Positions 58,842-64,000 of a stretch of DNA of 64,000 bases are shown one piece after another; position 1 is the first letter of the stretch, and every line of letters begins with the position of its first letter. The translations under genes were made by a program, and so were the position numbers. The notes under the pieces were generated by a model. It was not told the origin of the DNA. It worked only from the letters and a program-made list of their open reading frames with translations, and did not search any database. Origin of the DNA: Saccopteryx bilineata (Eukaryota; Chordata; Mammalia; Chiroptera; Emballonuridae); assembly GCF_036850765.1 (NCBI RefSeq), contig NC_089496.1, forward strand, positions 51,219,613-51,283,612. Reading direction: 5' to 3'.

Positions 58842-60635
58842 TTCTAGAGGGCGAGGTCCCAGAACATACCTTCTTGTCTTGAGCATACAGACATCCCAGA
58901 AGGACTCTGGTTTTGCAGTTGATAAAAATTATTTTCACTAGGAGAGTGCACTAATAAAGTTAGGTTTAAGCTCTTGCTGTTGTTACTTCGATGAGACTTT
59001 TTTCATCCTACCCAGCATTTGTGCACAAATGGGATTCCAAGAAATGCTACACTAGGTTCTTGTTCTCGGACCACTGGATGGGTTGGAGGCCTCTCCTCAC
59101 TGTGCGGTAGAAATGTGTGTGCTTGTGAAGAACTCAGTCTTAAATGGATGGGGTAAAGATACCTGTTCACCCTGCACTATCTAAATTCTTACCCCTGGTC
59201 TCAATGGCATTTAATGAAAACTAACATCCCTGCTCTCCCAGATTAGGACAAAAGGGTCTAAAGTCTTCCCCCCACCCTCAAGATAGACCCCTTTTCCTTC
59301 TTGCCCTCCCGGGGGGGGAGCCCAGGAAGTCTCACGAGAGCCGGGGCAGGACACGGACACAGCGATGACAGGGTTACGTCTAGCTGCCCTGGGGCCTTTG
59401 CACGGTGGACGTAATTAAGCCGCACTGCTTACTGCCCCTCAGAGGAAGTCCACCTCCTTAAAACTCTTCCCGGCATGGACCCACCCTACTCCTGAATGAG
59501 CCAATTTCAGGACACGTTGTTGTTGGTTTTTTGTGTGTTGTTTTTTTTTTAATCAATCTATCAGAATATCCTTATGAGGGGAGAGGGAGAAAACAATTTC
59601 AAAATTATGAGAACCAAATGGAATGACCGGATGATCAAATAAACTGGTTTCCAGACTTCTAGGCTCTAGCGTGTGCCTTTCCTTCTGCCTTCAACACCCT
59701 TCCTCATCACAGTCCCGTTCTCAGGCCTTCCCGGGTCCGGGGCAGTGTTAGAACCACTATGGAATACTTCTGTTTCTGTTACCTGTAGGGTCCATGGCGA
59801 CACGTCTCCGTCTCGCCGCCGGCCAAGTTCCCACCTCTCTGTCTGCCTTTGTGCCTCCCCTCCGGCCCTCTTAGACCCTGGAGAGCCAGGACAAGGCCCC
59901 CTCTGTTCGTGCGTACTCAAAATGTTGGCAGCATGCATGCTGAACCGGCCCCTTGGCTGACGGAACAAAGCTCTTCCAGTTGCAACGTTCCAAACACGCT
60001 CCATCCCCTTCCAGGGAAAAAATGAGGCACCGAAACATTCTTGCCGGTGCCAGTTAACCACTGAGCATCCCTCCCCTGTGCCAGAAACAAACATGACCAC
60101 AGGAGGAGGCTCCGCGTGGGGCCGTGCCCACATGTTTCAGCGCCTGGGCTAAAATAAGCCCACGGGTGTGTGGGACGCATCATCATGTTGTACCAGGAAA
60201 CTCGCCCTCCCATATTTAAAAATACACTTGGTTTGGCTGGCTTCTGGCTGCTGCTCATGCCGGGCCGCATGAGTCCCTTGCAGAAGCGCCCCATTAGAGG
60301 GCACCCCCGTGGACGACTTCCTTTGTGTGCTCGGGGTGAGTCAGGAGGTATGACTCACGGCTCGCTCCTGTAACAATAAAAACCTGTTCTCCCTTCCCTT
60401 TCATGATCAGCGCTCGGTGGGCCTCCCTGGCACCTTTTGGAAGCTCGCAGGGAGCCAGGGGAAGGAGAAGGCAGGGGAGAGCGTGCGAGCTGGCGTTATC
60501 TCTTTTTAACGAGCTACTCTATTTAAAGTGCCTTTCATCCGAGCAGCACACACCGTCTGGAGGACCGATGCATCTGAGGCTCCCGTCACCCCTGGGAGGC
60601 CAGTCCCGGGCTGCTGTTGCTCTTTGGTCGTTGCC

Positions 60636-60648
60636 GGGGGGGGGGGGG
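60636..60648 (+). repeat. G13 homopolymer
   Basis: Thirteen consecutive G. Prone to length error in sequencing. Confidence 0.95.
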
Positions 60649-63600
60649 CAGGAGGGCTCGATGGAGGGAAAGGCATTGTGTAATGTCCCCGAGGGGTGGG
60701 CACCTACAGCCGGTCTCCCTGAGCTGCTGCTGGTAAACGGCTGGTGGGACTTTCTTTCTTGGTTACAAGACCCACGTGCGTGGCCAAGGAGAGGGACCGT
60801 CTCCGGCACCCTCGGGGGTCAAGTCACGAACTTGAAGGACGATGGAAGGACTGCGACCTTCTGTGTCATCCAGGGCACAGGGGACCCGCCGGTGGGAGAA
60901 CCCCCAGGCTGCGTGACGTTACACACGACAGAGGTCAGTTCCTCTGTTCCACTGCAGAAAGCATTCCGAGTGGCTGCCCCGAGGGCGGCAGCAGCCCCGG
61001 GCTCTGCAGGGAAGAGCCGCAGAATAAACAGCAGCGAGTGAAGGGTCGCCAAGGAAACACAGGCACGGGGTGACGAGCAGCCGGGACAAGGGCAGGTTTG
61101 TTTCCTCGGAGGCACTGGCCCTGGACGGGGGCCGACGGTGGGCTGCACGAGTGCGCCGTTCTCGTGTTTTTCTCTCGGAACACTTTCCCAGTGGGGCCCA
61201 CTTCAGACCCCGCACCCCCTAAGCAACGTCTCTTGGAAGCCGTGTACACCGTGTGCACGCACGTCTGCCTTCAAAGGCCCTGCTTCCGAAGCCGGTTCGT
61301 GGCGGCCGAGAAACGAAACAGGGCAGCCCCCCTCCGCTCTCTGCTTTTCAGGGCACCCTGGTGCAGAGAGCACGCCGCCTCCACTCGAATAGAAGGCGAT
61401 AAAAATACTCGTCGCCCACTCATCTCACAGGCGCACGGAGGGGACGGATCATGTTCAAAACACTTTGAATTCTGCAGGAGAAAAGCGCTCTGTGACAGCA
61501 GAGCTTTGTTACCGTGAATGTTGCAGGAGAACAAAACAATAACAACGTCTGGAACGTGCATTTAGGGGACAAAAAAAAAAATGCAGACACTAGATTATGA
61601 GTTTGGAGCAAGTCAGCGTTCTGCAGTCGAGGCCTGGATGTCCCTGCCCAGGAGGCAGAGACAGAAGGAGCCAGGGGATGTGGAATAGATGAAGAAATGA
61701 GATCAATGCAGTGTCTTTGATGGGAGGGGATTCTCATGAGAATACACACTCTGAAAAAGAAACTGGAAGGCAATTTGTCTCATGATAAGGTAGAAGGGTC
61801 AGAATATTGGAGCCAAGATAATCAGAATGGACTGATTCCGAAAAAGCCAGGAAGACAACAGGAAGAGGACCCAGGAGAGGACAACCATTCAGTGCCCAGG
61901 GGCAGGAAGGGGTGGACAGATGGTCCAGAGGGCTCAGTGATGCGGAGAAAGACAACAGGAGATGAAGGAATGTTGTCAACAGTGGACAACTGTCTGGACC
62001 CGACGGCAGGGCTACGTAGGAGAAAGAAACCAGACCGGTAGAAGGACAAAGGAACAGTCGGCTCTCTGGAACAAAAGAGACATATGTTTTCTGGGTGAAC
62101 TGCTTCATGTCTCACGTCCTCACACAGCTGAGAAAATCGGGAAAGAAGAAAAATGTATATAAAAAAAATCTTCAAAGATGTTCTGGTTTCAGACAAATGT
62201 CAGAGATGGGGATAAGTAAGCTGAGCTCAGGGGGGTGATGAAAAATCGGAACCGAGTCCACAAGGAAGGACACGCATTTTTGGCTGTGACTTTTTTCTTC
62301 TCTTTTGAAAAACAGATGCAAGACACTGGAATTTGGAGGGGAGCTTCTGGGGAGGACCTAGTGATCCGGAAGTGATATAGCCAGGGGGTGTGGACTTCCA
62401 CGACAGGGGAAACATCAACACAGATAGATAGAACGTAGAAGAGAAAAGAAACAGAGGTCACCTGCAGAACCTGGGTTTGCAGAAACCACAGGAAAACCCA
62501 GCAGCCCGTGCGCAGTGGGAGCAGGGTGGGAAAGAAAGGTGATAAAATGGGGAGGAGGCAGGACTCTGCTGGTGAGAAGGACCATCAGGTGTTAGAGTAG
62601 CAGGTACGCGTCGAGTAAAATAATACATTCGAGGGTTGAAGATTTAGTTGTGGGAGTTTCCACATCTACCAGTGACTCTCACAGCAAATCAAAACGCAAC
62701 TCTCCAACACAGAAAAGCAGAGCTGACGTATGTCCTTTAGTGTTTCACCGAAAGAAAATTTGCAATGAAGAGGTTTCTCAAGGGGTAGATTTCGGGCCAA
62801 CAGCCCCCGTGCATTATGTGGGAGAGTCACAGGTGCGCTTCTGTTACTTCCAATCACCTTTACGGTGTCTGTTTCTATGCCAGGTTAATCTTTACGTGTG
62901 TATTTTCTGCCCTGATCCAGCCCCAAACCTGACCAGCCGTTCTTTCCTTGGGTTCCGGCCAATTCTGTCCGCTCACCCTGACGCCGGTGGAGGAGACTGA
63001 AATGTAATTGGTTGTCACCTGGGAAGGCACGACCTGGTTCCCTAGGGAGGACACAGCCAGCGGGGCCGGGAGTGGGGCCGTTGTGGGGGTCTCTGCAGGC
63101 CGTACGCAGGTCTGCAACCCCTGGCAAAAGACCTGAGGACTAAGATGAGCGAGGCCAGATCTGTCCCCGATCTGTCCCCGAGAGTTCAGACAGGGGAAGA
63201 AGCTGGGAGAGGCGAGTGGGGGGAAAAAAATGTGGGAGGGACAGAAGCCACAAAAATCAATCATTAGCCTGGCTCCCCGACCTGGACCGCAGAAGGTGGC
63301 AGAGACAGGCCACTCTCTGAGAACATGGAAACAGGTGACAAAGTGGCCATGTTGGGAGCAACGTCTTAAACCCGTGTCTGTGCCTGTTTCTCCCTTTATC
63401 CCTCCCTCCCTCTGTCCCTGTTATGTTCCAAACGTCCTCCCTCGTTTCCAAATGGAAGGCAGAAATGTTACTAACCAGGCAGGCTGTTTTCGAAGGGTGT
63501 CTGTTTGCTTTTGTGTGCATGTTTTTGTTGAAGGGACCACCACGTTTTGACTGGATAAATAATGATGTTGATGTGCACACACAGATACATTAACCTGTGG

Positions 63601-63854
63601 CTCAGGATATGGTGATTTGGGCTGCAAACACCCCCTAAAAGTGTTAACATGGAAGAAAGGGACTATGGGAATTATGGAAAAGTCAACCTACTTGAAAGAA
63701 ACCAATGAGAGACTGCAATCAAGAATATAATAAATGTTTCCCGAGGTAACACTCCCAGTTTAGCGGATGCAATGCTTGGTGGACCCCTCTGCTCTGCCCA
63801 CCACCCCTGTGTCCCCCCAAAGATGTATTTTTGGACTGTCCTACATAGCCATGT

Positions 63855-63946
63855 ACTTTTCTTTCTTCCTTTCTTTCTTTCTCTCTCTCTCTTTCTTTTT
63901 CTTCTTCTTCTTCTTTTCTTTTCTTCTTCTTCTTCTTCTTCTTTTA
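63855..63946. repeat. CT/CTT polypyrimidine simple repeat
   Basis: Pure pyrimidine run of CTTT, CT and CTT units on the plus strand. Confidence 0.95.
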
Positions 63947-64000
63947 TTATTACAGGGAAGATTTCTTCTCTTTTTCAAATATTTTTTTTCAATTATAGTT

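Larger units (their letters stand above)
44644..64000 (-). other. ELMO1: ELMO1 intron upstream of the exon (5' part of window)
   Basis: This is the 3' portion of the intron that precedes the exon. Apart from the repeats listed separately, the stretches 44720-45470, 46690-47280, 48260-49710, 50070-51410, 53300-53860, 54610-55430, 55600-56520, 56640-57370, 58860-60630 and 60650-63850 hold unique sequence with no recognised gene. The exon encoding the segment ending ...LCEILKVGELP would be expected at higher coordinates. I did not find it, so the intron probably extends beyond 64000. Confidence 0.72.

Noticed and set aside
60403..61041. 212-codon plus-strand frame
   Set aside because: GC-rich chance frame with a G13 run inside and no recognisable protein features.
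1..64000. CRISPR arrays, insertion sequences, operons, phage or plasmid features
   Set aside because: The sequence is mammalian: SINEs, L1, MIR, spliced exon. The tandem arrays have no spacers.

Overview
This is a stretch of mammalian nuclear DNA, almost all intron. It is about half repeat and regulatory-looking sequence, with one recognisable coding exon. There are no operons, Shine-Dalgarno sites or long conserved ORFs. The repeats point to a bat, most likely of the horseshoe-bat group: three copies of a long tRNA-derived SINE of the Rhin-1 type, two copies of a second tRNA-derived SINE, young 5'-truncated L1 tails, and several young hAT DNA transposons. The species call is inference from repeat families recalled from memory.

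The only coding exon found is at 44507-44643 on the minus strand. It encodes 45 codons of ELMO1, the end of the ELMO/CED-12 domain, which with DOCK proteins activates Rac in engulfment and cell migration. The rest of the window is then the end of the upstream intron (64000 down to 44644) and the start of the downstream intron (44506 down to 1). ELMO1 is known to be very large with long introns, which fits one exon in 64 kb. The next exon (not found here) should begin with the Met that starts the known short ELMO1 isoform of 247 residues. The downstream intron is therefore where an alternative promoter would be expected, and a CpG-island-like block lies at 42180-43020, only 1.5 kb past the exon.

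Layout by region. 1-5.1 kb: unique sequence, an old minus-strand L1 ORF2 fragment holding a tiny tRNA-Glu insertion, MER5-like and L2-like relics. 5.1-5.55 kb: MLT1-type LTR. 6.1-6.55 kb: Rhin-1 SINE. 7-12 kb: MIRs and unique sequence. 12.4-13.15 kb: a hAT element followed by a 45-bp minisatellite. 15.2-16.1 kb: a twin-primed (5'-inverted) L1. 18-19.3 kb: CpG-rich and possibly conserved block with an RFX-type X-box. 20.8-21.8 kb: a hAT and an L1 tail. 26-31.3 kb: two hATs, a SINE and a CpG-rich block. 33.2-34.3 kb: a G-rich minisatellite. 35.5-40 kb: two SINEs, an octamer-containing block and an L1 tail. 42-44.7 kb: CpG island and the exon. 45.8-46.2 kb: polypurine tract. 47.8-48.1 kb: SINE inside a MIR. 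51.6-53.3 kb: old L1 split by a hAT. 55-57.6 kb: CpG-rich DNA, a GC-box duplication and an L1 tail. 58.6 kb: SPIN-like hAT. 59-64 kb: unique intron ending in a CT/CTT tract.

The strongest unusual pattern is a set of six non-autonomous hAT elements. Five carry perfect 8-bp target duplications, and all six target sites have TA at the centre, the signature of the Buster branch of hAT. No new protein system was found. Assignments to repeat families come from recognition, not a database search.
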